From assembly GCA_015490455.1 (NCBI GenBank), contig WFXU01000044.1, forward strand, positions 1-43,667: a stretch of 43,667 nt of DNA, read 5' to 3'. This stretch comes from Hyphomicrobiales bacterium (lineage in GTDB: Bacteria > Pseudomonadota > Alphaproteobacteria > Rhizobiales > Devosiaceae). The position numbers and the translations under genes were made by a program. Shown in pieces: positions 27,084 through 36,364 of the stretch; position 1 is the first letter of the stretch, and the number at the start of each line of letters is the position of its first letter. A model generated the notes under the pieces. That model did no database searches and had not been told where the DNA came from. It worked only from the letters and a program-made list of their open reading frames with translations.

Positions 27084-27208
27084 CAGAAATCGCAAAAATT
27101 CCATCAAAATTGCAAGAAAACCACACATAAGGGAGTAAAATCTTGCAATATTAAATGCTCAATAAGGGAAAATATTGAAAAATATCAATAAAAATTCTTC
27201 ACGGACGA
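27084..27208. repeat. intergenic repeat, copy 2 (inner segment)
   Basis: The counterpart of 12280-12416. The inverted repeat ATTGCAAGA (27109-27117) and TCTTGCAAT (27141-27149) is identical, with the same 23-base spacer. It begins 9 bases beyond the cimA stop, at the 3' end of the cysS-cimA operon, in the same relation to that operon as copy 1 has to mnmA-SDR. Confidence 0.8.
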
Positions 27209-27216
27209 GTAGCAAA

Positions 27217-28809
27217 TTATTTGGGGATATCGCGCAATAATTTATAGTTGATTGCCTCATAAAGAGCCTCAAAAGAGGCGTCAATTATATTTGGCGAAAC
27301 ACCTATCGTCATCCACCTGTCACCTGCCCCATCGCGGCTTTCAATAAGCACTCTAGTTACCGCGCCAGTGCCACCATCAAGAATTCTCACCTTATAGTCA
27401 ACCAATTCAAGATCGCTTATAATGTCGGTATATTTGCCAAGATCCTTGCGCATAGCTAAATCAAGAGCATTGACCGGGCCATTACCTTCGGCAACCGACA
27501 TGAATAATTGCCCATCAATGCTAATTTTTACAACTGCCTCTGAGACAGTTACCAACTCACCACGCGCATTGTGGCGACGCTCAACCGAAGTCCTATAGCC
27601 TTCTACCTCAAAATAAGTTGGCAAAGTGCCAAGATGTTTATGCGCCAAAAGAGCAAAAGAAGCATCCGCACTATCATATGTGTAGCCGTGAGCTTCGCGT
27701 TCTTTTACTTCGTTTAATAGGCTATCCAAACGGAAATCATTTTTCTCAACTTTTATATTATGCCTTTTTAGGGCAACTAATAAGTTTGATTTTCCTGCCT
27801 GTTGCGACATTTTGATTGAGCGCTCATTACCAACCAATTCCGGCGCTATATGTTCGTAACATGAAACATCCTTCATCAGGGCAGAAGCATGAATGCCGGC
27901 CTTAGTCACAAAGGCAGATGAACCAACATAGGGAGATTGCGGGTTTGGCGCCCTATTTAGTAAATCATCAAATGCGCGCGAAATATGGGTCAGATTTTTT
28001 AGCTGTTTATCGCCTATAGCTAACTCAAATTTAGAAGCAAAATCTTCTTTCAACATGAGAGTAGGAATAAGACTTATCAAATCGGCATTGCCACATCTTT
28101 CGCCAATACCGTTTAACGTCCCCTGAATCTGGCGTACCCCCGCCCTAACTGCCGCTAGGGAATTAGCAATAGCATTGCCTGTATCATTATGGGCGTGAAT
28201 GCCTAAACTTTCACTTGGGCATATTGTTAAAATATCATTGATTATTATTTCAATTTCGGCGGGCAAAGTGCCACCATTAGTATCGCATAAAATTACCCAA
28301 CGCGCCCCCGCATCAAGTGCCGCTTTGACACAGGATTTTGCATAAACAGAATCGGCCTTATATCCGTCAAAAAAATGCTCACAATCAAGCATAACCTCTT
28401 TATTAGAATTAATAGCAGTCCTGATTGACTGTTCAATAGAATTAAGGTTTTCATCAAGGGAAATGCCAAGCGCTAATTTAACCTGATGATCCCACGCTTT
28501 AGCAACAAAGCAAATAGCATCGGATTTGCTTTGCAATATCGCTTGCAGACCACTATCATTTTCTACTGAACGCCCTGCCCTTTTTGTCATGCCAAATGCC
28601 GTAAAAACAGCATTTTTTGTGCGCCTTTTAGAAAAAAACTCACTATCAACCGGATTAGCGCCAGGATATCCACCCTCAATATAATCAACCCCCAGCTGCT
28701 CTAATAAAGAGACAATAGATAATTTATCCTCTATAGAAAAATCAATTCCAGCGGTTTGCGCCCCATCACGCAAAGTCGTATCATAAATATATAAACGCTC
28801 TTTTTCCAT
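27217..28809 (-). CDS. cimA: (R)-citramalate synthase
   Basis: It condenses pyruvate and acetyl-CoA to citramalate, the first step of the threonine-independent route to 2-oxobutanoate and isoleucine. The HMGL-like TIM barrel is clear: DTTLRDGAQT near residues 9-18, GGYPGANP, and the metal-binding HAHND. The C-terminal LeuA-type allosteric domain (about 390-525) suggests end-product control. The 530-aa length and the opening LYIYDTTLRDG fit the CimA family rather than isopropylmalate synthase. AGGGCGG precedes the ATG. It is the last gene of the operon cysS-GFA-smORF-cimA. Confidence 0.93.
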   Translation of the reverse strand: MEKERLYIYDTTLRDGAQTAGIDFSIEDKLSIVSLLEQLGVDYIEGGYPGANPVDSEFFSKRRTKNAVFTAFGMTKRAGRSVENDSGLQAILQSKSDAICFVAKAWDHQVKLALGISLDENLNSIEQSIRTAINSNKEVMLDCEHFFDGYKADSVYAKSCVKAALDAGARWVILCDTNGGTLPAEIEIIINDILTICPSESLGIHAHNDTGNAIANSLAAVRAGVRQIQGTLNGIGERCGNADLISLIPTLMLKEDFASKFELAIGDKQLKNLTHISRAFDDLLNRAPNPQSPYVGSSAFVTKAGIHASALMKDVSCYEHIAPELVGNERSIKMSQQAGKSNLLVALKRHNIKVEKNDFRLDSLLNEVKEREAHGYTYDSADASFALLAHKHLGTLPTYFEVEGYRTSVERRHNARGELVTVSEAVVKISIDGQLFMSVAEGNGPVNALDLAMRKDLGKYTDIISDLELVDYKVRILDGGTGAVTRVLIESRDGAGDRWMTIGVSPNIIDASFEALYEAINYKLLRDIPK

Positions 28810-28818
28810 TAAACCGCC

Positions 28819-28929
28819 CTATTGTAATTTTGTTATGATAAAAATGATAATCCCTAAAACAACGATAATTTTCACTCCAATCCAAAAAATGAGCCAATTA
28901 GGGATTTTATGTTTTCTATGGCGCGTCAT
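28819..28929 (-). CDS. 36-aa single-span membrane protein
   Basis: A small open frame I found by reading the gap between two genes. It begins MTRHRKHKIPNWL and continues as one hydrophobic helix (about residues 12-32, including IIVVLGIIIFII), ending in TKLQ. The basic N-terminus predicts an N-in topology. Its ATG lies inside the GFA gene, overlapping that gene's end by 14 bases, and its stop lies 9 bases before cimA, so it fills the junction and is probably translationally coupled. GAGAAA precedes the ATG. The function is unknown; it may be a small regulatory or scaffold protein. Confidence 0.6.
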   Translation of the reverse strand: MTRHRKHKIPNWLIFWIGVKIIVVLGIIIFIITKLQ

Positions 28930-29392
28930 TTGATTTCTCTATTTGTTTTAGTTTACGGTTCTCATTTGGATATTGATAGGATTGCACTTTAGCTAAAAAA
29001 TCAAGCCATTGTGGGCTAGGATTATTTTTAGCTGGCAAGCTAGTTAAATCATCAAAAAAAGCTAATTTATCATTTAGATTAACCTGAATAGTGGGCGCGA
29101 CCTTTGTTGGGTCGTCAAATGCACCTATCGCAAATTCAAGCCCAAATTTTGTTTCATAAGTTAAGGGCGTGCCACAATGTTCGCAAAAGCCACGTTTTGC
29201 CATATTTGAACTTTGGAAATATTTTGGTAAGCCGGTAGTAAAACGAGCGTCTTTCACCTCAACTAGAGGACCAAAAAAACCACCAAACGCCTTTTGGCAC
29301 ATGCGGCAATGACAGATAGAAGCGCGCCCTATTTTGCTCACTTCAAAGCGCACTTTGCCGCATTGACAACCTCCCGTTAGAAGCTCACTCAT
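28916..29392 (-). CDS. GFA (glutathione-dependent formaldehyde-activating)-family protein
   Basis: A 158-aa zinc protein of the GFA/CENP-V fold. The zinc ligands are in CQCGKV (near residue 10), CHCRMC and CEHCGTPL. Members bind glutathione adducts or have unknown substrates; most are not true formaldehyde-activating enzymes. The ATG lies inside cysS (8-base overlap), and its own end overlaps the small membrane gene, giving a chain of coupled genes. A link to cysteine or glutathione chemistry with cysS is conceivable but unproven. Confidence 0.88.
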   Translation of the reverse strand: MSELLTGGCQCGKVRFEVSKIGRASICHCRMCQKAFGGFFGPLVEVKDARFTTGLPKYFQSSNMAKRGFCEHCGTPLTYETKFGLEFAIGAFDDPTKVAPTIQVNLNDKLAFFDDLTSLPAKNNPSPQWLDFLAKVQSYQYPNENRKLKQIEKSNDAP

Positions 29393-30851
29393 TCTTTAAT
29401 TCCCATTTTGTTATGCGCTCTCCTGTTTTCTCATCTTTACTATCTTTAAGCAAAATATTAATAAGAGCTAATTCATCTCTTATCCTATCAGCTTTGCTCC
29501 AATTCTTTTCTTTAATTGCCTGTAAACGTTCATTTATTTTGCTTTCAATTAAACCAATATCCAAATTATCTTTTTGCTTATTTTTCTTTTTTTGCCACTT
29601 TTGCATGCTTTCAAAATTGACCAAGCCAAGCAATTGTAGTGAGCCAAAAAGCCTTTTCGCATTATGTAATTTTTTACCCCCCGCATGGCGGTGAAGATGG
29701 CTAATAACGCCAGACATATTCATATCATCTGCCAAAGCGAATAATAATTTTGAGCAAGGCTCTAGTGCTTCAATCTCTTCTCTATTTTGTTCAGTAAAAT
29801 CAAGCCCAAGCTCAATAATCCTATCTTTCCATTTTGTTAAAATAGTCTTGGCTTCCTTAAGCCTTTTGACAGAAAAATCTATCGGCTCTTTATAATTTGT
29901 CATTAACATTGCAAGGCGCAAAACATCACCTGCCCATTTTTGCCCGCCAAATTTTTCACTTTCCAGCAGTTCATTTATGGTGATAAAATTGCCCAAACTT
30001 TTGGACATTTTTTGCCCCTCAACCTGCAAAAAACCATTATGCAACCAGTAATTTGCCATTTTTTCATTATTGTTTGCAGAGCAAGATTGCGCTATTTCAT
30101 TTTCATGATGGGGGAAAATTAAATCTATTCCCCCCCCGTGAATATCAAAAATATTTCCTAAAAGCGCCGCGCTCATTACAGAACATTCCAAATGCCAACC
30201 CGGGCGACCATATCCCCATTCACTATCCCAACCCGGCTCATCATCACCAGAAAGTTTCCACAAAACAAAATCTTCAGCATTTTTTTTATGTTCATCAACC
30301 TTAATACGCGCCCCTGCCTGTTGCTCGTCTAATTTTCTATTAGAAAGCCTGCCGTAATTTTTTATTGAACTAACATCAAATAAAATTTCATCTCCTGCTA
30401 AATAAGCATGTTTCTTCTCAAGCAAGTTTTTTATCATTTTTATCATGCCGGCAATATGTTCGGTTGCGCGCGGCTCAAATGTAGGATTAAGGCACATAAG
30501 TGCTTTGACATCTCTATGATATTGTTTGGTGGTTTTTTCGGTTAGTTTTTTTATCGCCTCATTAAGCGCTAAATTTGGATATTCATTTTTGGCGCGTATA
30601 ATTATCTTATCATCAACATCGGTAATATTGCGCACATAAGTTACATGTTCCTTTCCATAAATATAACGCAATAGGCGAAATAAAACATCAAACACTATTG
30701 CCGGGCGGGCATTACCAATATGGGCATAATCATAAACAGTTGGGCCGCACACATAAAGGCGCACATTATTTTCATCAATTGGCTTAAAAATCTCTTTTTT
30801 GCGCGTTAAGCTATTATAGAGTTTAATATTTATCTTTTTCTGTGAAGTCAT
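29385..30851 (-). CDS. cysS: cysteinyl-tRNA synthetase
   Basis: It charges tRNA-Cys. The class I motifs HIGNARP (HIGH) and KMSKSLG (KMSKS) are present, with the zinc ligands YVCGPTVYD, WHLECS and HHENEIAQS. The C-terminal DALR region and anticodon-binding helices follow. 488 aa is normal. AAGGG lies seven bases before the ATG. It heads the operon that continues with the GFA gene, a small membrane protein and cimA. A perfect hairpin lies about 60 bases upstream in the probable leader. Confidence 0.97.
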   Translation of the reverse strand: MTSQKKINIKLYNSLTRKKEIFKPIDENNVRLYVCGPTVYDYAHIGNARPAIVFDVLFRLLRYIYGKEHVTYVRNITDVDDKIIIRAKNEYPNLALNEAIKKLTEKTTKQYHRDVKALMCLNPTFEPRATEHIAGMIKMIKNLLEKKHAYLAGDEILFDVSSIKNYGRLSNRKLDEQQAGARIKVDEHKKNAEDFVLWKLSGDDEPGWDSEWGYGRPGWHLECSVMSAALLGNIFDIHGGGIDLIFPHHENEIAQSCSANNNEKMANYWLHNGFLQVEGQKMSKSLGNFITINELLESEKFGGQKWAGDVLRLAMLMTNYKEPIDFSVKRLKEAKTILTKWKDRIIELGLDFTEQNREEIEALEPCSKLLFALADDMNMSGVISHLHRHAGGKKLHNAKRLFGSLQLLGLVNFESMQKWQKKKNKQKDNLDIGLIESKINERLQAIKEKNWSKADRIRDELALINILLKDSKDEKTGERITKWELKNE

Positions 30852-30910
30852 TTTTTGCCCTTGAAATAAATTTACTTTAGCAAGCTCGGCAAAAATAATA
30901 TGAAACCGCG

Positions 30911-30930
30911 CCGCTAATTTCGCTTAGCGG
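30911..30930. repeat. perfect hairpin in the cysS leader
   Basis: CCGCTAA and TTAGCGG enclose a TTTCGC loop. It lies 60 bases upstream of cysS and about 190 upstream of the DUF2865 gene on the other strand. No T-run follows on either side. It may be an operator or leader structure. Confidence 0.45.
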
Positions 30931-31115
30931 ATAATAATGCAACTAATAATAATTGTAGCCTTAACATGTTTCATGGTGCTAGTTTGACTAAGAGAGAAAA
31001 AAAATCAAGAAAAATATTATAAACAGCATAATAATTGCAAAATATTTTGCTAAAATAATAATGGTCAAATAAATTTAATATTTGAATTTATATATTATAT
31101 TTTTAGAGAGCTAAA

Positions 31116-32276
31116 TTGAAAAAACTTCAGGAGCATTTTTTGCAGTTAAAATCTATATTTTTGCTCTTAGCAGCCATTTTGCTTGCTATTTTTAGTATGC
31201 CCCTGTGGGTTAATGGGACTTTTGCTCAGGCAAATTCCTGCCAAAAATTAAGCTCAAATTTAAGATCGCTTGAAAGAAATAGGGATTATCGCTCTTATGA
31301 GCGAAATAGAGCAGCCTATCAAAAGGCCGCAAAGGAGTTAAAACAGCAAGAAAGCCTGTTTGTGCGCGGGGGCTGTCAGAGACAATTAAATGTCGGACAA
31401 AAACTATCTAGCCAATGTAGAACATTGGCTAGGCGAATCCTAAAGGCGCGCCCAAAAGTAGAAAAATTGAAAAATTCTGTTGGAACCGGGCAAATGATTG
31501 CTAAACAAAGAGAACAGATTTTACAGCAAATAGCAGCGCGTGGCTGCAATAATCGCAATTCAAATTCACGATTAACAATAACCAACAAGCAAAATAATCG
31601 GGGTCCTCAAACATTATTTGATATATTATTTGGCAATAAAGATATAGAAGTCAGAGCCGATGATGATTTTGCCATGCAGACTAACCTTTCAACAATACGT
31701 ACTGTCTGTGTTCGCTCGTGCGATGGATTTTTTTGGCCGATAAGTTTTTCTACCATTCAAGAGTATCTTTATGAAGATGCAGAACAATGCCAAATAGAGG
31801 GTAAGGGCGCGGATGTTGAATTATATTATTATAAAAATCCGGGAGAAACTGTAGAAGAGATGGTTTCAATTTCAGGCGTTCCCTATAAATCCAGCCCCAA
31901 CGCCTTTCGCTATAAAGATGAATATGACAGAAACTGCACAATTAAAAAACGCGCTAATCTTGGCTTTATAACTCTTGTGCAAAATGAAGCTAATGGAAAA
32001 TCACGAATAATAGTAAATATTGAAGGAATAAGTTTTCCTATGCCATTGAAAGATCCTCGCCTTACGCAGGAATTAGCGGTTGCAAAAGCTAATTTTTTTC
32101 CCCTACCGCGCCCTCGCCCGCTTCGTGCAGGGGAAGAAAATATAAATAAAATTACTATTTCCAATACCCCAGCAGCAAATAGCGAACCATTACGGATAGT
32201 TTCCTGGCGGGGAAAAACAATCAGGATAGTCGGGCCAGACACTCCTTACGCCCAATTAATGGCAAAAGGGACTTAA
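31116..32276 (+). CDS. DUF2865 secreted or periplasmic protein
   Basis: Function unknown. Residues 1-40 form a signal sequence or anchor (LKSIFLLLAAILLAIF, then a possible cleavage after FAQA). A charged helical segment with Cys follows (42-150). The DUF2865 core is at about 195-285: CVRSCDGFFWPISFST, ELYYYKNPGETVEEMV, SGVPYKSSPNAFRY. This family is characteristic of Hyphomicrobiales. The start is TTG 31116 with GAGAG upstream; a second TTG at 31140 with AGGAG would shorten the N-terminus by 8 residues. Its last 56 bases overlap the 3' end of gltX on the other strand. Confidence 0.85.
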   Translation: MKKLQEHFLQLKSIFLLLAAILLAIFSMPLWVNGTFAQANSCQKLSSNLRSLERNRDYRSYERNRAAYQKAAKELKQQESLFVRGGCQRQLNVGQKLSSQCRTLARRILKARPKVEKLKNSVGTGQMIAKQREQILQQIAARGCNNRNSNSRLTITNKQNNRGPQTLFDILFGNKDIEVRADDDFAMQTNLSTIRTVCVRSCDGFFWPISFSTIQEYLYEDAEQCQIEGKGADVELYYYKNPGETVEEMVSISGVPYKSSPNAFRYKDEYDRNCTIKKRANLGFITLVQNEANGKSRIIVNIEGISFPMPLKDPRLTQELAVAKANFFPLPRPRPLRAGEENINKITISNTPAANSEPLRIVSWRGKTIRIVGPDTPYAQLMAKGT

Positions 32277-33546
32277 GCTCAGGTCCATCTTCTCTGCCGG
32301 TTAGCGCCAGACGAAGGGGAAGAAATAATTCCCTTCCCTTTCTGTTGGTTTTTTCTTGCAAAATTGAAATCCATTTTTTCCAACTATTATCATCAAATGG
32401 TTCGGGTGGAAGATTTTTTGCAGCAATATTTATAAATTCCCTATCTTTTTCGCTAATAATAGGTTTAACCGGACCATAAATTAATTTTGCCCATTCACTA
32501 ATATCCTGAAATTTTTGTAGATTTTCGCGTAATGCCAGCCATAGTTTTTCTCCCTTAAGGCCTAATTTTTCTAGCCTATTTTTGACACTTTCATAGGGTA
32601 AGTCATGCAAAATTCTGGCATTAAGTGAATTTAATTCACTTTCATCATAGCGAGCAGGCCCACGAGAAATGATTGAAAATTCAAATTTTTGCGCTAATTG
32701 CCCTAAATTTTCCATCGGCTCAATCGGCTCTGACGTGCCGCTAAGACTTGCCATAATAGCTATGGCTATTGGCTCATAACCCTCATTTTTTAATGATGAA
32801 ATTGACAGAGAACCAAGCCGTTTTGATAATCCCCTTCCTTCAATATCGGTCAATAAATTATGATGGGCAAAAATTGGCACTTTACCTCCAAGCGCCTCAA
32901 ATATTTCAACTTGCACACCAGAATTACTAACATGATCTTCACCGCGAATAATATGGCTAATAGCCAAATCAATATCATCAACTACTGAGGGTAGAGTATA
33001 TAAATAGGATCCATCTTCGCGAATTAAGACCGGATCAGACATTGAGGCAGTATTTACCACTTGCTCCCCACGAACTAAATCATGAAAAATTATCGCCCTT
33101 CCATCAAGCTTAAAACGCCAATGCGGCCTTCTACCCTCTTTTTCATATTTTTCTTTTTCTTCTTTTGTCAAACTAAGCGCAGCCCTATCATAAATTGGCG
33201 GACGCCCAAGCGCGCGCGCACGCGCACGCCGCCTATCGAGCTCATCAGCAGTTTCATAACATGGATAAAGCCTACCCATCTTTATTAATTTATCGCGCGC
33301 TTCATCATATTTTGCCACTCTTTCTGACTGGCGCACAATTAAATCCGGCTTTATTCCCAGCCAATTTAGATCTTGCTCAATAATTTTTGCATATTCATCT
33401 TTAGATCGCTCAATATCAGTATCATCAAAGCGAAGAATAAATTGGCCATTATTTTTTTTTGCAAAAAAATAATTAAATAAGGCCGGACGAATATTTCCTA
33501 AATGTATCAAGCCGGTTGGCGAGGGGGCAAAACGGGTTCTTATCAT
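32221..33546 (-). CDS. gltX: glutamyl-tRNA synthetase
   Basis: It charges tRNA-Glu, and in alphaproteobacteria often tRNA-Gln before transamidation. The opening MIRTRFAPSPTGLIHLGN carries the HIGH motif. The KMSKS counterpart is GLSKRLG, the form seen in one of the two GluRS paralogues of alphaproteobacteria, so a second gltX elsewhere is likely. 441 aa is in range. The frame extends upstream to 33609, but that would run into nadE; ATG 33546, seven bases after the nadE stop, is the family start. It is co-transcribed with nadE. Confidence 0.95.
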   Translation of the reverse strand: MIRTRFAPSPTGLIHLGNIRPALFNYFFAKKNNGQFILRFDDTDIERSKDEYAKIIEQDLNWLGIKPDLIVRQSERVAKYDEARDKLIKMGRLYPCYETADELDRRRARARALGRPPIYDRAALSLTKEEKEKYEKEGRRPHWRFKLDGRAIIFHDLVRGEQVVNTASMSDPVLIREDGSYLYTLPSVVDDIDLAISHIIRGEDHVSNSGVQVEIFEALGGKVPIFAHHNLLTDIEGRGLSKRLGSLSISSLKNEGYEPIAIAIMASLSGTSEPIEPMENLGQLAQKFEFSIISRGPARYDESELNSLNARILHDLPYESVKNRLEKLGLKGEKLWLALRENLQKFQDISEWAKLIYGPVKPIISEKDREFINIAAKNLPPEPFDDNSWKKWISILQEKTNRKGRELFLPLRLALTGREDGPELKSLLPLIGRKECLARLS

Positions 33547-33553
33547 TTTTAGC

Positions 33554-35218
33554 CTATTTGGTTTTATCACGATAGCCATTGGTAATAGGATATTTACGCC
33601 CAATACCAAAGGCTTTTTTAGTTAATTTTACACCGGGAGGCGCTTGTCGGCGCTTATATTCGGCGTTATAAACCATTTTTTCAACTCTTTTGACCATATT
33701 ATAATCATATCCAAGCGCCACTATTTGCTTAATTGACATTTCCTTTTCAATAAGAGCTTCTAATATGCCATCAAGCAGCTCATAGGGGGGTAAACTATCC
33801 TGATCTAGCTGATTTTCACTAAGCTCAGCACTTGGCGCCCTATCAATAATTGTTTGCGGAATAATTTTACCGCTTTTTCCTAAAACATCATCGGGCAGAT
33901 TATTATTACGCCAATTGGCAAAGTGATAGATTTGCATTTTACTCATATCTTTAATCGGATTAAAGCCGCCATTCATATCCCCATAAATTGTAGCATAACC
34001 TACCGCCATTTCGGATTTATTGCCGGTAGTAATCAACATTGAGCCAAACTTATTAGAAATAGCCATCAAAATTATGCCGCGTATTCTTGATTGTATATTT
34101 TCTTCGCTTACACCTTTTGGCAAGCCAGCAAAAAGAGAAAATAAATCACTATTCACTGCCTTAACTGACTGTTCTATTGGAATAATATCATATCTAACCC
34201 CAAGATTATCCGCTAATTGTTTTGCATCTCTTAGGCTCTCTTCAGAAGTATATTTATAGGGCATCATTACGCAATGAACATTATCTTTGCCAATTGCATC
34301 AACTGCCATAGTTGCAACTAGCGCCGAATCTATCCCGCCCGACAAACCAAGCACCGCTTTAGTAAAACCATTTTTATGTAAATAATCACGTAAACCCAAT
34401 ATGCAAGCGCGATATGGCGCTTCATCAACCGAAACAAGGCCTATATATTCACCCTCACTAAAATGCCAGCCATTTTTTTTGCGGAGCCATTTTGTTATGG
34501 CAAAATCTTCCTTAAATGAATGAGCCTCAAAGACTAATTCCCCCCTTTCATTCATGCCAAAAGAAGCTCCATCAAAAACCAATTCATCCTGACCGCCCAC
34601 CTGATTTAGATATAATAGGGGAATAGAAGTTTCTTTAATTCTCTGACGAACCAATTTTTGTCTTAAATAATGTTTATTCTTCCAATAGGGTGAACCATTG
34701 GGACAAAGGAGCAATTCAGCTCCCCTTTGTGCTAAATATTTACACACCCTATCGTGCCAAATATCCTCACAAATTGGCAGGCCAATTTTGATCCCCTTAA
34801 TAATGGCCGGCTTCTGTAAGGGTGGTTTAGAAAAATATCTTTTCTCGTAAAAAACATCATCATTGGGCAATTCATATTTGTAGCGAACAGCTCTTATCTT
34901 GCCATTTTCCGCTACAATAACGCCATTATAGAGTTTTTCATTTTCTTGCCAAATAGTTGGTAAAATCACGCTTAAACTTAAATTTTTGGTCAAACTGGCA
35001 AGCTCTTTTGCTTTTTCAATCGCATCTTTTACAAATTGCGGTTTCAATAATAAATCTTCTGGGAAATAACCCGTTAAAAATAATTCCGAAAATAATAAAA
35101 TATCAACCTTATTTTGTTCGGCCTTTATAATGGTCTTTTTGGCCAACAAAAAATTGGCTTCTAACGCGCCAACCGTCGGATTTAGCTGTGCTAATGCTAT
35201 GGTAAGATTATTTATCAC
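33554..35218 (-). CDS. nadE: glutamine-dependent NAD+ synthetase
   Basis: It amidates nicotinate adenine dinucleotide to NAD+ with glutamine as donor. The N-terminal nitrilase-type glutaminase has its Glu (FSELFLTGY), Lys (KYELPNDD) and Cys (LPICEDIWHD) triad. The C-terminal synthetase has the PP-loop GLSGGIDSALVA near residue 290. 554 aa fits the two-domain form, so no separate amidotransferase is needed. The start is GTG 35218. It heads a two-gene unit with gltX. Confidence 0.96.
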   Translation of the reverse strand: MINNLTIALAQLNPTVGALEANFLLAKKTIIKAEQNKVDILLFSELFLTGYFPEDLLLKPQFVKDAIEKAKELASLTKNLSLSVILPTIWQENEKLYNGVIVAENGKIRAVRYKYELPNDDVFYEKRYFSKPPLQKPAIIKGIKIGLPICEDIWHDRVCKYLAQRGAELLLCPNGSPYWKNKHYLRQKLVRQRIKETSIPLLYLNQVGGQDELVFDGASFGMNERGELVFEAHSFKEDFAITKWLRKKNGWHFSEGEYIGLVSVDEAPYRACILGLRDYLHKNGFTKAVLGLSGGIDSALVATMAVDAIGKDNVHCVMMPYKYTSEESLRDAKQLADNLGVRYDIIPIEQSVKAVNSDLFSLFAGLPKGVSEENIQSRIRGIILMAISNKFGSMLITTGNKSEMAVGYATIYGDMNGGFNPIKDMSKMQIYHFANWRNNNLPDDVLGKSGKIIPQTIIDRAPSAELSENQLDQDSLPPYELLDGILEALIEKEMSIKQIVALGYDYNMVKRVEKMVYNAEYKRRQAPPGVKLTKKAFGIGRKYPITNGYRDKTK

Positions 35219-35304
35219 TTTATTCGCCCAAATTAACTGGCACTCTCTTATAGTGAGTTTTCTAAACGGGCAAGATATTTATAAATTAATCGGCTAATTT
35301 TATC

Positions 35305-36258
35305 TCAGAAACGACCGGTTATCTCAACTAATCCACCATAGCGGAATAATTCCAAACCTGAAATATTGCTTATATAGCGTTGTTCATTCGTAGGATTGCC
35401 AACCTCTCTTGCTATATATTCCATAGTTGCGGAATTGCCTGTCAGATAATGTACGCGCCCGCCAACCCTGATGGTCAGATTATCAGTTGCATGAAATCCT
35501 AACATAGCTTCAGCACTTGCCCCATAAAGAGAGCCAGCCAAAATTCCAGCTGAGCCCTGCTCATAAGTGGTGCCAGAATCAACAAAATTGGGCAGAGAAA
35601 ATGCCCCATAAGTTCCACCAATAGCGGCATAAGGAATTAGAGCGCCCTCAATATTTATGTCTAACTTGTCACCTAAATCGGCATTAATAACTCCACCAAG
35701 ACGTAATTCGTGAATTTCGCTATTATTTACTTCGCTTTCACTACCACCGCTCGCAGTCACATAATTTTGTCGCCCCATATCCGGATTATCAGAATAATAT
35801 TGATAACCAACAAAACCACCTAGTTGGAAATCTCCATTGCCAAATGGCATATAGCCAAAATCGGCACCCACATAAGCAACCTTGCCACCATTCATTGTTA
35901 CATCACCACCGGTTGCCGGCGTTGAATATGTGCCCTCAATTACCGCTGAATACCCCCCCCACGCTTTTAGATAGGTTGAGGTTGAATTATCGTCTATGCG
36001 CCCCTGCAATTCTACTATATGGCTTTTATCGCTAGAGGAATAATTGCCGCCATTTACTGTCATAGCCGAACTGCCAATGGAATAAAAATAGCGCACACCA
36101 AATTCAAAATCCAGCGGATCACCATTATCGCTCATATCCCATTCGGTCGGGTAAGACCCTCGCAAATCAGTAAAATCATTACTTAAAATCTCAGCAGAAA
36201 ATGCAGGAGAGCTAAATAACAGGGCAAAAATACTTATATTTGTAACTAAACGTGACAT
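35305..36258 (-). CDS. outer-membrane beta-barrel protein
   Basis: A 317-aa exported protein. A signal peptide is evident (MSRLVTNISIFALLFSSPAFS, cleavage near AFSAEI). The mature part has alternating amphipathic strands with many Gly and aromatic residues (FEFGVRYFYSIG, LGGFVGYQYYS, LRLGGVINADLG) and ends in Phe, the usual outer-membrane insertion signal. GAGGT lies seven bases before the ATG. It resembles uncharacterised alphaproteobacterial outer-membrane barrels; I cannot assign a substrate or receptor role. Confidence 0.8.
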   Translation of the reverse strand: MSRLVTNISIFALLFSSPAFSAEILSNDFTDLRGSYPTEWDMSDNGDPLDFEFGVRYFYSIGSSAMTVNGGNYSSSDKSHIVELQGRIDDNSTSTYLKAWGGYSAVIEGTYSTPATGGDVTMNGGKVAYVGADFGYMPFGNGDFQLGGFVGYQYYSDNPDMGRQNYVTASGGSESEVNNSEIHELRLGGVINADLGDKLDINIEGALIPYAAIGGTYGAFSLPNFVDSGTTYEQGSAGILAGSLYGASAEAMLGFHATDNLTIRVGGRVHYLTGNSATMEYIAREVGNPTNEQRYISNISGLELFRYGGLVEITGRF

Positions 36259-36364
36259 ATTAACCTCAAAACCATCTCATTTATGAGTATTTTGAGTATT
36301 TATGACTTGTTAGGGTTAATGTTATGCTAAAACTTTGTCTTATTTTGAAAAAAAATAAAAAATG

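Noticed and set aside
33547-33609. Extended gltX N-terminus
   Set aside because: It would overlap nadE, and the HIGH region normally begins within a few residues of the start, as it does from ATG 33546.
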